Assembly: GCF_040712315.1 (NCBI RefSeq)
Contig: NC_134020.1
Coordinates: 36,944,751 to 37,008,750, forward strand
Direction: 5' to 3'
DNA from: Castanea sativa
Lineage: Eukaryota > Streptophyta > Magnoliopsida > Fagales > Fagaceae
Length of the DNA stretch: 64,000 nt
Every line of letters begins with the position of its first letter. Within the stretch, counting starts at the first letter, position 1. The notes under the pieces are model-generated. The model did no database searches and was not told the DNA's origin. It worked only from the letters and a program-made list of their open reading frames with translations. The position numbers and the translations under genes were made by a program. Positions 22,865-34,900 of this stretch are shown piece after piece.

Positions 22865-25495
22865 ATTTTTTTTTTTAATCTTTTTTAGTCAAGGTCAAGT
22901 TTTTAGTTTAATTTTTACAATGTTATACCACTTTGCTATAATTTTTTGTTAAATGAGTATTATGATAAACTAATCTTTGAATTAAATTGTATACTGTCCT
23001 TGTTTGTAAAATAACAAAATGATTGGATGATAGAAATCATCTCATCATAAAATATTTTAAGGCTCCACAAATTTTGTAAAATACTTTTAAGAAAACATTT
23101 GCAATATTTTCTAATGTTTGTTTCATTGTAAAACATTGTTCAAACCCAAAAACATTTTATGTTGACTAAAAAACACAACTGTAAAATGTTTTATCAAATT
23201 TTATTCATAAATCATTTTTTAAAACTCAAACACCCCTCCCTTCTCCTTTTCTTGTATGCATGGATGCCAGTGGTGGCTAGTACTAATGGCCATTAGCCTG
23301 ACATTGGGCTTTGTGGTTGTCAACTCGAGCAAAGATCATGAGCGCGGCAAGTTTCACGATGGAAAATTATTAGAATAATAGAAATTATATAATGAAATTT
23401 CTATAAATTTCTGAAAAAATCTTGATAGTAGGATTTTAATTGGAATGATACTTTTTGAATTATCAAGAGCAAACGATATAGATTGAAATTCTTTATAAAA
23501 AAAACTTAAAAACTATATGTAAAACATAAGTTTAGAAATCAAATAGCAAATAAATTCTTATTAATATGAAATTAGTGTATCTTAAGAATAAAGAGAATGT
23601 ATAACTTTTTTTTCTTTTCACAAAAAAAAAAAAATCTGAATTAATGAAACCTAACTGAAAGTATAAAAATTCCAACACTACCTCCCTCTCTCACCTTCTC
23701 CATGTCACTACCACCATCTCCTTCCATGTACTTCCTTGAGCCACCACCCCTCTCACCTCTTGCACATTGAAATCTACACCACTTCTCCTTTCCCTTTCAC
23801 CACACCACCCCTACAACTAAAACTGTCTAAATATTTTTCTGTGAGCTTTGGTCAGTTTTAACTTTTAACATAAATTGTCAAGGGTTTTATAGCTAAATTA
23901 ACATCTCTTTATATACAAAGTGCTTAGGGGTTTAGAAGAGAAATGGTTCAAACTACGGAATTAGGAGTATATTGTAATTATCTCTTTACCAAAAAAAAAA
24001 AAAAAAACTTCAACATAAATTCAAACTAAAAAAAAAAATCCTGTTTCCAAATAACAAAAGAACAAGTCCCTTACTCTAAAAACTTCTTCTTCTATGCCTT
24101 GAAATAAATGAACCTAACCCCACCACTTTTGCACCCATGATGAGTGTTTAAATCTCTACACCTAAAAAAGTTTCTACTACTAAAGCCATAATCCAATGGT
24201 AAATTTCAATTGAAACCTTCTTCTTTTTTTCTGAGAATTCCAATTGAAAGTTGAAGCCTTATAGCAAAGCTAACGACCATCTTTTCATTAGTCAGCAAAT
24301 GGACCAACCCAGACTAAACATACAAAAAGTTCTCTATTTTCCTTTGTGTCCATCAATACCATCATTAGAGAACAGCCGATTACCAATAAGTTATAATTAG
24401 GTGTGCAGTAAGTAACAGTGTGAGCAACCAAAATTTGCTGGGCTGGCATTCTTTTGCCGCCACTATGAATTGACCCTTTTTGTTCCTTTTAACATAATTC
24501 TTCATGACAAGTCAATTTGCAATAATATTAAGTTTGATTAAATATACCTACCTACTTGATGTTTCATGAAACAGGTTTGATGATTGAAGACAAGAAGATA
24601 TAGAATTTAGATCAACTACTCCAATTTTAGTCCCAATAAGGTGAAGAAAAAAACAGTAAAGGAGGGGGGAAAACAACAGGATGGTAGTAAAAGTGCGTGT
24701 GCATGATTCTTTTCCATAAAGTAGTTCATATTTTACCAAAAACATTGCTTCATCTCAAACCCCTCCTCTTAGAACTTACTAATCAACTTTTCTGATATAA
24801 TTAACAGCAATAATTTTGTTTATGTTCAATTTTCTTTTTTACCCTTCTACGTTGATTTCACACATGATGCTCCATGATCAATACACATTCTAAATATGTT
24901 ATTGAAAAAAAAAAAGAAAAAAAAAAAGAAGACAGAATTAAATAATAATCTTTGTATTTTTGTGAATTTGTAGTTGTACAGTAGAGAGCCTTTATATACG
25001 GGCAATAGGTGTGCACAGCAAGTAAAGTACGATACAAGAAAAATAAACCGACTTGATTGGTCACCCAAATTTTCAATCAAGCTTTTGTTCCACTGTTAAT
25101 CCATTACAAATTCTAATGCTCTTATAGTTGTAAAATTCAAGCCCATCTCAAATCTTTTGAGGTAATTTTTTTTTTTTTTTTTTAAGAAGAATCTCCTAAA
25201 GTAAGTTTGGTACTATTAAAGCCCGCATCTAATTCCCTTATAATCTATAAGCTGCTATGCTTATGCATTTATGATACTAAAATAAATGTCAAGATCTTAC
25301 ATATTCTCAATATTATAGGATGATTCCCTATGTTTTCTCTATTAGATCACTCAGGAAAATTAAACACTATAAACCCAATTTTCAGTGGTCCTCTTCAAAT
25401 GGAAAAGGGCACACATGATTCTTCCAATATATTTTTGTTATTTGCCATTTTCCGTTAGTTTTTGGAATAAGGAAGAACCTTGGTCGGCTGTCTGT

Positions 25496-25529
<34 letters not shown>

Positions 25530-26059
25530 TGAGAGGGAGACCCTTGGACTGTAAAACATATTTTACTCATTAGTCAATTTTTGTTTCTTCTCCTGTTCAA
25601 ATTTTTGAACAGAAAAGTTGTGCCTTCACACTTGTGCTGCGAATGGTGATGCAACGAGAAAAAATTATGTTTAAACTTCAAGTGCTGACAACAACGTTAG
25701 CTTAGATGGTTTATTAGTGGATGATGTGACTATTTTTCGTTTATATAAAGTGAGATGTCCATTTAAAATTTCATTGAAAGAAAGCTGGACACTTTTTTTT
25801 GTTGTGTTTATTATTATTCAATGGCTTGTGTTCCTATCATGGCCATATTAATAATTGTCATTATTTATCTTTCTCTTTTCCTCTCTTGGGGCAAAACTGG
25901 GTCAGAAATTCAAGTTACTTAACATTAAATAATACATTGTTTGGAACTATGCTTTTGTCATGCAAGTATAACGCTCCATCTATGTTAACCAAAAAAAAAA
26001 ACTCTCCATCTATTTGCTGCATGCCCTCTGAACTCCATCTGTCATGTAAGTATAACTTA
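22865..26059. other. Intergenic, low complexity, no gene recognised
   Basis: AT-rich stretch with many A or T runs, including 28 T at 25499-25526 and a run of A at 23991-24007. The part at 23680-23820 is unusually C-rich (CCACCACC/CTCTC text) but has no exon features. I see no coding region. Confidence 0.4.
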
Positions 26060-26681
26060 TCTGATTTATATATATAATAAGAGGTAAAACTGAGAGAAAA
26101 TTCAATTAAATTTCAAATTGAAATTAAATTAGAGTCTAATTTTACACCATGTGTCCCATCTAATGTAAGTTTTTAAAATTTTTGTGTCAAGTGAGTTAAT
26201 TCAATGTAAAAATTGGATTTCAATTAAAGTTTAATTTTGTGTTATGTGTCTCATCTAATCTAAGTTTTTAAATTTTTGTGTCAAATGGGTTAATTTAGTA
26301 TAAAAAACGAGGAGTCCAATATAAGTAAACCATAAAAAATATAATTTTTGAATTAATTTATATTTATGAGTTTTTTTTTGTAAAACTAAAAAAATTCAAG
26401 TTTATAAGTCATATATATATAATAGCCAAAACTAAGAGAAAATCCAATTTAATTCTAAACTTGAGTCTAATTTTGCGCGACATGTCTCATCTAATTTTTA
26501 AATTTGTGTGTCAAATGAATTATTATGTGCAAAAATTAAATAGTTTAAATTCAATTAGATTCTAAATTGAATTTTAATTGGAATTCAATTTTACTCATTT
26601 GTTCTGTCTAATTTTTTAATTTTTGTAGCAAGTAAATTATTGAATGCAAAAACAGAAGAGTCTAGATCTAATCAGATTTTA

Positions 26682-26721
<40 letters not shown>

Positions 26722-26770
26722 GTGATTGTTTTTAAATGTATCCGTGTATATGTACGGAATTACACACTAG
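26060..26770 (+). mobile_element. Non-autonomous Helitron-like element
   Basis: It starts with A|TC (TCTGATTTATATATATAATA) and ends CTAG|T at 26770, preceded by a short hairpin CCGTGTATATGTACGG about 10 nt before the end, as in Helitrons. The interior has three diverged copies of a unit of roughly 110 bp containing CATGTGTCCCATCTAAT, TATGTGTCTCATCTAAT and CATGTCTCATCTAATTT with TTTTTGTGTCAA(G/A)TG. A TA microsatellite lies at about 26690-26717. There is no coding capacity. Confidence 0.65.
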
Positions 26771-27650
26771 TATCCTTTCAAAAAAGATGGAAAGAGGTTC
26801 AAATTCACTTATTGGAAAGTGGTTGATAATTTGTCATGGATCATGTTAACGAGTGCTCTTAAGGTAATTGTTAATAAATCATTTCAAGAAAGTTTTTATT
26901 CTCCTTTTATGGGAAATAGAAAAGGTTGTTAAAACATTAATTATTTTATTTGTTTTCTTTTCTCATAAAATATTTTATAAAATGGTTCATAAATAAATGA
27001 TCCTTGGCATTCTTTTCCATTTTTTAACATTTTTCATTTGTTATTAATCCCTAGGTAGCTTATTATTCCATTATATCTAACTCGAGTTATAATCACGTGA
27101 TTAAGCATCTTTTTTATATCCTATCTTTGAGTGTAACAATAGTGAGCTTATCTGAATGACCGAGTCATGCAATATGACTACTACCTAATGGTCCGTATGG
27201 TCACTTCATTGAAGAGATCCAACTGCTTTTGACAAACCGTCATTGCTGATTCAGCAAAAAAGAAAAAACCATCAGTGCTGGAAATTTGCTTTTGAGCATA
27301 GAAAATGAGAATAGAATGACTTTTTTGATAAAACCTCACATGCTATGTCTTGTTGTAATGTTAATATTTGATTAGAGGACATATGGTCTTGTTGTGCTGC
27401 TCTTATAGCAGTCAATGTACAATGCTTTTAAGAATTTAAGCTTATGGATGAATAAAATTCTAGCACTTTCTATAAATTTAAAAAATATAACCAAAAGAAG
27501 AAGAAGAAAGAAGTGATTTAAATATTTTGTGTTGTATGCATATTATGCAGAAGTTAACCATAGCAAGCAGCAACCATAGACACAAACGCGCGTGAATTTC
27601 AGGCATCACAGGATTTCGATGACTGTAACACGCACATGCACGTACTTACA
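26771..27650. other. Intergenic, nothing recognised
   Basis: AT-rich DNA between the Helitron and the 3' side of the membrane-protein gene. No exon or repeat recognised. The right end may include the 3'UTR of that gene. Confidence 0.35.
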
Positions 27651-27807
27651 CAAGGATTATCATATAATTAGAACAATCAAATTGAACAAAACAATTACAA
27701 TACTCATATATGTCAGTATGGAACATAGTTTACATCCATTTCTACTTGATCCAGATGAAGACATTCCGTGAACTTTTCCCAGAGTACAAAGGAGGAATCA
27801 AAATCTT

Positions 27808-30800
27808 TCATAGAACAATGAGTTTCCTATGCAGCTGCTCTCCAGTAATACCTTCATGTCCATGTCCATGTCCATGATCATGATCATGAAATATAAGCGT
27901 CAAAATTCCTACCAAACATAGCACAGAACCCACAAGAAGTTTGTCATAACGCTCCACCCAGTGAAACTTGAGCTGACTAGCACCATAAAACGATAGAGCC
28001 ACGAGCGAGGTCATCACAGTTATGGTGCTGCAAATCCAATATCAAACTGTGTCAGGCTTGGTAATGGCAGCAAAGTTTCCCATAATTTTAATTTCACACA
28101 ATTCAGCACCAGGAAATGATGGCTGACATCCAGGTCAATTAGAAACGTGTTGCATATTAGAGGATTAAATATTGAGGGAGAGTATCTGTTGTAACAGTAG
28201 TAACTGTAATAATAATAGTAGGAAAAAAAGAGGACATTTCAATATAGATTGTATATGTACCCCTGCCAGAATGAACCCTTTTAGGGGTTTGCAAAGCTTC
28301 TTTGCTTCAAAACAATGATGGTATAATCTAACTAATTATTACTTTCTTGAATTGCTTTAAAAAAATTTCAACAACCAATTCATGAGATAATCAAATAGAT
28401 CAAAACAAAGTAACAAACGCCCAAAATATAACTTTAAGTGATACCTGAATAGCAGCACAATGATAGCAAGCACCATCATGGAAGATGAATTTCCAACAGC
28501 AAGAAATACAGGAAGTGTGGTTGCACAGGGTGACAATGCAGGAACAAGTACAAGACCAGCAACAGCCATTTTCTCCATGGGTTGGTTATGAGAATGAGTG
28601 TGACCACCCTTTCCAGACAGAAACAGCAAGACATAACTACCACCAAGAATTACAAGCAAAAGTGAAGCTAGTTTATGCACTGTTTCTTCACCAGCAATAG
28701 TATTTGCCATGGTGATTGCTGTTATACCAAGAAGTGATGTGGATACCACATGCAAAACTGCTCCAAATGCAGCTGCATGAAGAGAATAAAAGCAAAGATG
28801 ATTTATCAAAACCATTGATACAATGATTTATCAATACATGTAAAAGATTGCCATTTCTACTTGTACCAGTAATTTCAATCTGTTATTAAAGAAAATACAA
28901 AAACAAAACAAAACAACCTTCTACATTGATCAGGCTTGGTTATAATTTTTGGGAAAAAATGCAAAAACACCCACAACTTTGGGTCAAAATCAAAGTGACC
29001 CAGTTCTTCTAATTTAAAATTAGAATTCCTTGAAATTCGAGAATGCCAAATTGATCATTCTAAATTGTCTTATTTTTAGTTAAAAATTCATATTTTTAGT
29101 TAAAAATTCATATTTTTAGTGGATTTTTAATTAAAAATCATTTTTATTTTCTGTTTTCTTCTTCTTCTCACCAAGACCACCATACAATGCTAGCATTAAC
29201 CCAGTAATAACCCACAATGAGAGAAAAACAAAAATGAATTTTTTAAGATGAAATTTTTATTAAAGTTACTCTAAAATGAATCTTTTATTAAAATAAGACA
29301 GATACTAGACAGAAGGATCAATTTGAGCACTTCTTGAAACTAACTTCCCTCAAATTAAAGAACATGACACTAGTTTGATTTTGACCCAAATTCAGAGGGT
29401 GTTTTTCCATTTTTCCTTATACTTTGTGCAAGGATTATCCAGATCAAGAGTTGGAACTGTGGCAGCCCAACCCATCCAAATTGTGAAATCATTCCCCAGA
29501 TAAAGGTGCAAAAAGGTGAGTTTGGAAGGCCTAGCCCAAGTCAAACCCATTTACTCTAAGGCTGGATTGATATTTACTAGACCTTAATTACCTGGCAACT
29601 GGTAGAACCAAACACATGGTAGAACTGGGCTGGTCTATGTTGGATAATTATGCATGTGTGTGTGTATAAGCCCATCAGCTAAGTGGGCTTTTATCTTACC
29701 AAATTCTTTTACTTATCAAAAAAAAATTTGTTGGATAGATCCAGGCATTTGGGTCATCTTTTGCTACCTCCACCCAATCAATTTAAGCCAAGCCATGAGC
29801 CATGGCTTCCCCAAATTTATCTACAAGTCAAAGAAGGATGAAAAGGCTAAGGTGGTTGAGAACAATACAAAGCTTAGCCAAGGAAGGATGAAAAGACTAA
29901 GGGTGGTTGAGAACAATAAAAAGCTTATAAATTGCATAAATCTACAGACCCCCCCATTTCTTAAAAACTTGGCAAAGACTCATGTCCTTTAGCAAATAGC
30001 ATAACCCAAAAAGGCAATTATGACACAATTAGAATAAGAATCTCAACCTACGAGCCCCCAAATTTATCTACAAGTCAAAGAAGGATGAAAAGGCTAAGGT
30101 GGTTGAGAACAATACAAAGCTTAGCCAAAGAAGGATGAAAAGACTAAGGGTGGTTGAGAACAATAAAAAGCTTATAAATTGCATAAATCTACAGACCCCC
30201 CCCCCCCCCATTTCTTTAAAACTTGGCAAAGACTCATGTCCTTTAGCAAATAGCATAACCCAAAAAGGCAATTATGACACAATTAGAATAAGAATCTCAA
30301 CCTACGAGCCAAAGAAGGATGACAAGGCTAAGGTGGTTGAGAACAATACAAAGCTTATTGATTGCATACATCTACAGACCCACATTTCTTAAAAACTTAG
30401 CAAAGACTCCTGTCCTTAGAAAGTAAAATGAGCATAACCCAAAGACAAAAATAACACAATTAGAATAAGAGAGCTCAACCCTACAGTATCAAGATCTAAC
30501 TGACAAAGATCTGATGTTGAGTAATAATTTACATTATTATCAATTTGAGCCATTAAAAGAAGTTAAAAATAAAATTCATCAATTTAACCCATCATGGTCC
30601 CCCCCCCCCCCTTTTTTTCCTCTCTAAAGATATTTTCTCACTTGAAATTTGAAATTAACATGTCATCCTCAGCAGACAATTGCCTGACACCCAACAAATA
30701 AATAAATAAATCTTAACAATTACCCCCCAGATTTTTTTTTTCTTTTTATCTTAAAAGATCAGATAGATATCTGGTCTATACAACTTAAAAGGTACAATAC

Positions 30801-33308
30801 TAGCTAAAGGCAATAAATTGTAGGATATGCCTTCATTAATCCAACACTGACCAATATATGTATATATATACACACACTTTAAGTAACATTGACCAATATA
30901 TATTTATTTGATCAATGCCAGAAATGCAAATCTATCCAACGCAAGGCAATTGGTTCCTATTAAGATTCAAGAGTAAAGAGTTTCTTCACATGCTTATGAT
31001 TGGTGGCAGAAACAGAATGATGACCCCATGTGAACAAAATTGATTCAGACCATCCCACCACACAAACTTTCTACGACAAAGCATATACTTGTTTTTGATA
31101 AGTAATGCAGTACAGGAAAAACTATGATTATCATTAGGGTAGCCAACCTAAACAATGTAAGTTATATACTCATATGTGTTGGCCAACAGGACAAGTTATC
31201 AAAGCAGCACAAATAATGTATAGAAGGCTTAAATATCCAAGTATAAAAAGGATTTATGTATTGAACACACAATTTGATGGATGGGCAAGCTTGCCAAAGA
31301 TTCAATCCACTTATTTTCTTCACTTTTGATAAACTATAACCCCAGCCCCCTCTCCCGGGCAGGGAATCCCCTATCCAACCCACCCTTGATAGGCCAAGCT
31401 TGTATAATATTCTCTCTCTTTTTTCTTATTTTTTATTGGTAGGCTTGTATAATATTCTTATAACTGGGAGACAGAAGATACATATTTAGTTATAATTCTC
31501 CTAGTGAAGTAGCTCACCTCTTACAACAGGGACATCAGAACCACATCATGGAGGGACATCTTATGTTATTTTCTATTGGTAATTACACATGCACTCGGTG
31601 GGTTCAATTGGTGGGTCTTGAACCCATGACCTTGCCTTCCACCTTGTTCTTACAAGGGGAGGGATGAGGTGCCATCACGATAGAGCTCGTTGGTAAAATA
31701 TGGCCATTCTTAAAAATTGAAAACTTGGCCAGTAACTTTGAAGGACAACATCTCCCAATCGTGAAGACTATGAACACTCTTTGACCACAAATCATCTAGA
31801 CAGCATCAAAATAAGCCACAAGAAACTACCTGAATATAAAATATACACCCATCTATCAAACCATCATCTAAACTTCCAACTTCTCTTCCAAAACACTTCA
31901 ATGTTTTCCTTCATTGGGGCGGGGGGGTGGTCATGCAACTACATTTAAATTTTTCCAGTTACTGAGTTACATGCTCTTCAAATTGAATAAAGCACACAAC
32001 AACCAACAAAGGAAAGACAACAGATTACATTCTTCAAAATAAAAAATAGTAGGATTATATGCAGTACTCTCCAGGGAGAGTGGAAGGCAATCGAATATAA
32101 AGAAATAAGTTGTCTCATACCACTACCATCAATCAACAAAAACCAAGCCTTAGCCCCAAAGTTTGGAGATATCAACAGACTAAGTTGAGATTAGCTTCAT
32201 GTATTATTTTCCGTCATTCTATTATATTTAAAGTCATACTCTTTGTTACCTCCTTAATTTACACTTCTTTTTTACTACTTCTACTAATGTTATATTAGGC
32301 CTTCTACCCTTTTTCCATTTCCAAATCCTATATTTCCACTTATCTATCTACACTCATTTTATGGAAATATATAGACTCATTTTATGAACATGTTGCTTCA
32401 TTATATACCAACATTCAGTACCACAGATCTCAATTAGCACTTCCTCCCTTTGCAAATTCTAGGTGGAGAGTCTGATCATGAATCCAAGACCCATTAAGTG
32501 TGTGTGTAAGTTAACCCCAAAAAAAAAGAAAAAAAACATTTTATCAGTTTATTTTACAAAAGCCTTGAAACACAAAGACATTGTTGGCCTCTTGTATGAG
32601 GAGAACTAGTGTTCAAATCCCCCTTCCCCCAAAGATAAAACATTCAGCACCATAGAGCATAGGTAATCTTATAGCAATTTTGCAAAATTTTCTCTTTTAA
32701 CAAAATAGGTGTTGTATGTTCATGAAATACTCATGACGAGCTTCTTCTCCACCTGCTCTTATCTTATGATTCACATCCTCCTCAAACTCTCCATCTTTAT
32801 GAATTAGTGATCCAACATATCTAAAAAGTGAAAACTCTAGCTCTTTGGTATCTCTAAACCACCAAGTCGTACATGGAGTCTCCTTCATCATTATATCTAT
32901 ATCTATTAAACTTGTATTCCATCCAGTTTGTTTTAGTTCTACTTGGCCAGAAGTCTTTAAACTCTAAAGCATCTCTCAAAAAATTCCTAACTTGACATTT
33001 AGCTCCACATCATTGGGAAAAGAAGAACACACCAAGTAATTTCATCTTGATAGTAAATTCCTTTGCAATGCATATAACAGAACAATGCATAGGAAGCTTT
33101 TAATTTGGGGAAGAAAAAAAAGTATATATATAGAGAGAGAGAGAAAGAACGTACTGACGAGGAGAGTGCGGGAAAGGGTCCATTTCTGAGCGCGGCCGAC
33201 GATGGAGAAAGGGAGCCAGTGCGTGGGAATGAAGGAATGAAGAAGCGATACCGTCGCGATTCCTCCGATTGTTGACAGATCTTCCGCGCTTATACTTCCC
33301 AATGCCAT
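27808..33308 (-). CDS. Polytopic membrane protein, UreH/HupE/NicO-like metal transporter
   Basis: Three exons: 33308-33155, 28772-28445 and 28027-27808, encoding 233 residues in frame. Exon 1 gives MALGSISAEDLSTIGGIATV and LLHSFIPTHWLPFSIVGRAQ; exon 2 gives TAFGAVLHVVSTSLLGITAI, GKGGHTHSHNQ, ALSPCATTLPVFLAVGNSSS; exon 3 gives TITVMTSLVALSFYGASQLK and a tail IFHDHDHGHGHGHEG. Five or six hydrophobic segments, a His-containing first helix, an SPC motif and two His-rich stretches point to a divalent-metal (Ni/Co-type) transporter of the UreH/HupE/NicO kind. The exact family and location are not certain. An upstream in-frame ATG at 33326 would add six residues (MKKVKA). The 4.4-kb first intron is full of repeats. 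Confidence 0.75.
28951..29416. mobile_element. Mutator-like MITE in intron 1
   Basis: The left end GGGAAAAAATGCAAAAACAC, CC and TTTGGGTCAAAATCAAA match the reverse complement of the right end (GGAAAAATGGAAAAACACCC, TTTGGGTCAAAATCAAA). The interior has no gene. A short direct repeat (TCATATTTTTAGTTAAAAAT) lies near 29085-29115. No clean target duplication was found. Confidence 0.6.
29815..30480. repeat. Tandem repeat of about 242-250 bp in intron 1
   Basis: The first unit (about 29815-30054) and the second (about 30057-30306) are nearly identical: ATTTATCTACAAGTCAAAGA, GGATGAAAAGGCTAAGGTGG, TTGAGAACAATACAAAGCTT, ACAGACCCCCCC, AGCAAATAGCATAACCC and AATCTCAACCTACGAGCC. A third, shorter copy runs to about 30480. 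Within a unit, GGATGAAAAG(G/A)CTAAG(G)GTGGTTGAGAA occurs twice. The C run length varies between copies (7, 13 and 3). Confidence 0.8.
31570..31695 (-). mobile_element. tRNA-derived SINE, family B, minus strand
   Basis: On the minus strand: GAGCTCTATCGTGATGGCAC, CTCATCCCTCCCCTTGTAAG, AACAAGGTGGAAGGCAAGGT, then a good box B GGGTTCAAGACCC, and GTGCATGTGTAATTACCAAT, AGAAAATAA. It lies in intron 1 of the membrane-protein gene and is the best-kept copy of family B. Confidence 0.65.
32395..32650 (+). mobile_element. SINE insertions with a target-site-like duplication
   Basis: The phrase ACATTCAGTACCA at about 32400 recurs as ACATTCAGCACCA at about 32640, flanking the insert. The insert holds a family-B-like part (about 32437-32515: GCACTTCCTCCC, CCAAGACCCATTAAGTGTGT), A runs, then a second box-B-like unit (AGTGTTCAAATCCCCC at about 32610). 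This looks like one or two SINEs that landed inside an older LINE remnant. Confidence 0.5.
32651..32960 (-). mobile_element. RTE-type LINE reverse-transcriptase fragment
   Basis: On the minus strand a short open stretch reads TKELEFSLFRYVGSLIHKDG followed by EFEEDVNHKIRAG, the RTE-clade reverse transcriptase C-terminal motif (FRYLGS...EEDV..RI.AG). The rest is degraded. It lies in intron 1 of the membrane-protein gene, upstream of the SINE insertion, which probably split it. Confidence 0.65.
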
Positions 33309-33329
33309 TGCCTTCACTTTTTTCACTTT

Positions 33330-34600
33330 TTTCTTTTCTTCTTCTTTCTTTTTTTTTTCGATTTGCGCAACACCTTCTCACAATAACAACAACAACATAT
33401 GGTTCTAAAAATAAAAATAAAATCTTTGTTTTGAGATCTGAGAACTGATACGGTGTTAATAATAATTTGCACTAGTTTTACCTTTACTGCTTCTATCTAT
33501 TTTTATTAGTTAGAGTTGAGAAGACGGGTCCCATTTCCTATTCTGTTTTAACAAATTGGATGATTTTTATTTTTTTATTATATCGGTTTTCACGTTTACC
33601 AGTTTTTGGTTTTGGGCCTTTTCGCTAAACTTGGGTGGGCTTCGGTTCGGTTATCAAGTTTCATCTTCTTTTTTTTTTATTGGAAATCTAATAATTGTTA
33701 ATAAAGAAATTTAATAGCCTCAAGTAATCATTGACATTATCTTTCTTTCTTTGTTAAATCTGGAAGCAACCGCAATACACATATGAAATGGTTCCTCATA
33801 AACTGTCTATTTTTTTATTCTATATACTAAATAATGCAAGATGAGTACCATGTCAATGCATGTTGTAAACAATGAAAAAGTTTAGCTCCATAAGGCTTGG
33901 ACTTTGGAGCTAAATTTTGTCCTTTAAGCAAACTACTCTACTGATTTCAGCTCTTGTTGATTTGAGGCTGAATTTTATTTTATTTAAATAAAAAAATTCT
34001 GTGAGGGACGAGGTTTTCTTCCAAAACAATATGAAAGTGGCAAAGAAAGCAAATGAAGTCAGAGAAACGTTTTGAATACGAAAGGCACCCTTTCAAAAAC
34101 TTGGGCGAATTTTCTTGATTTATATACCGTTTAATTATCATTATCGAACATGTTTTAGTGTTTTTATTTTGTAAACACGTTTTTAAGTTGCATCATTCTT
34201 CGGTTTTTCCTTACCACCCCAAAGAGTTGTATCTTTGTAAACACATTTTTGTTTCAAATTCAATAGAAAGCACTTTTTAGAAATACCACACTACAACACC
34301 TATTATAATACAGACTAGAAGTGTTTGCGGATCCAAGTCGTTTGAAATTGCACATCATCCTTTGTAATTGCATAAAGAACAGCAAAACTATGTTCCCTTG
34401 AAACGTTTTTTTCAAGGATCTTTTCCTTGCCATATGAAATTAGAGCTCAACATGCAGACTAAATATAAATATTCTCGGCGGATCTAGACCAATACCATTT
34501 GATTTTTTTTTTTTTGTGCAATGACAAAGTTGCTCATATCCATTGAATCTACAGACAGGTAATCCAACACAACCACATTGTCGCAACAAATTGAAGCCTT
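33330..34600. other. Intergenic, promoter side of the membrane-protein gene
   Basis: No coding exon recognised. The stretch next to 33330-33420 is rich in A/G on the plus strand (CT on the minus) and probably includes the 5'UTR. The remainder is AT-rich with no recognised repeat. Confidence 0.35.
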
Positions 34601-34900
34601 GCAACAACTTGTTAACCTTTGTTTGGAAGCTTCAATGAGAAATGCATAAGAAAAATAAACAACAGGAAATAAATTAAAGACCCACGTCTTTGTGATATAA
34701 TTTGGTTCGAATACAGCCTAGAATATAAAATATTAGGTCTCAACACAATACTACCAAAAATACCATCAAAGCAGCTTAGTTCTATCGAAACCATTCCAGT
34801 TAAAAAACATAAAAGCCTGCCTTGAAGCAAAACATTCAGCCTCTCAATCCAAAGAACAAGATAAATGCCACCAAAATCTAGAACTTCTACAATGCGCAGC

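Noticed and set aside
25499..25526. Poly-T run as the tail of an antisense retroelement
   Set aside because: Nothing next to it matches a LINE or SINE 3' end; it is recorded only as a homopolymer.
29640..30400. Open frames across the tandem repeat in intron 1
   Set aside because: The frames repeat with the minisatellite unit and have no domain; they lie in an intron.
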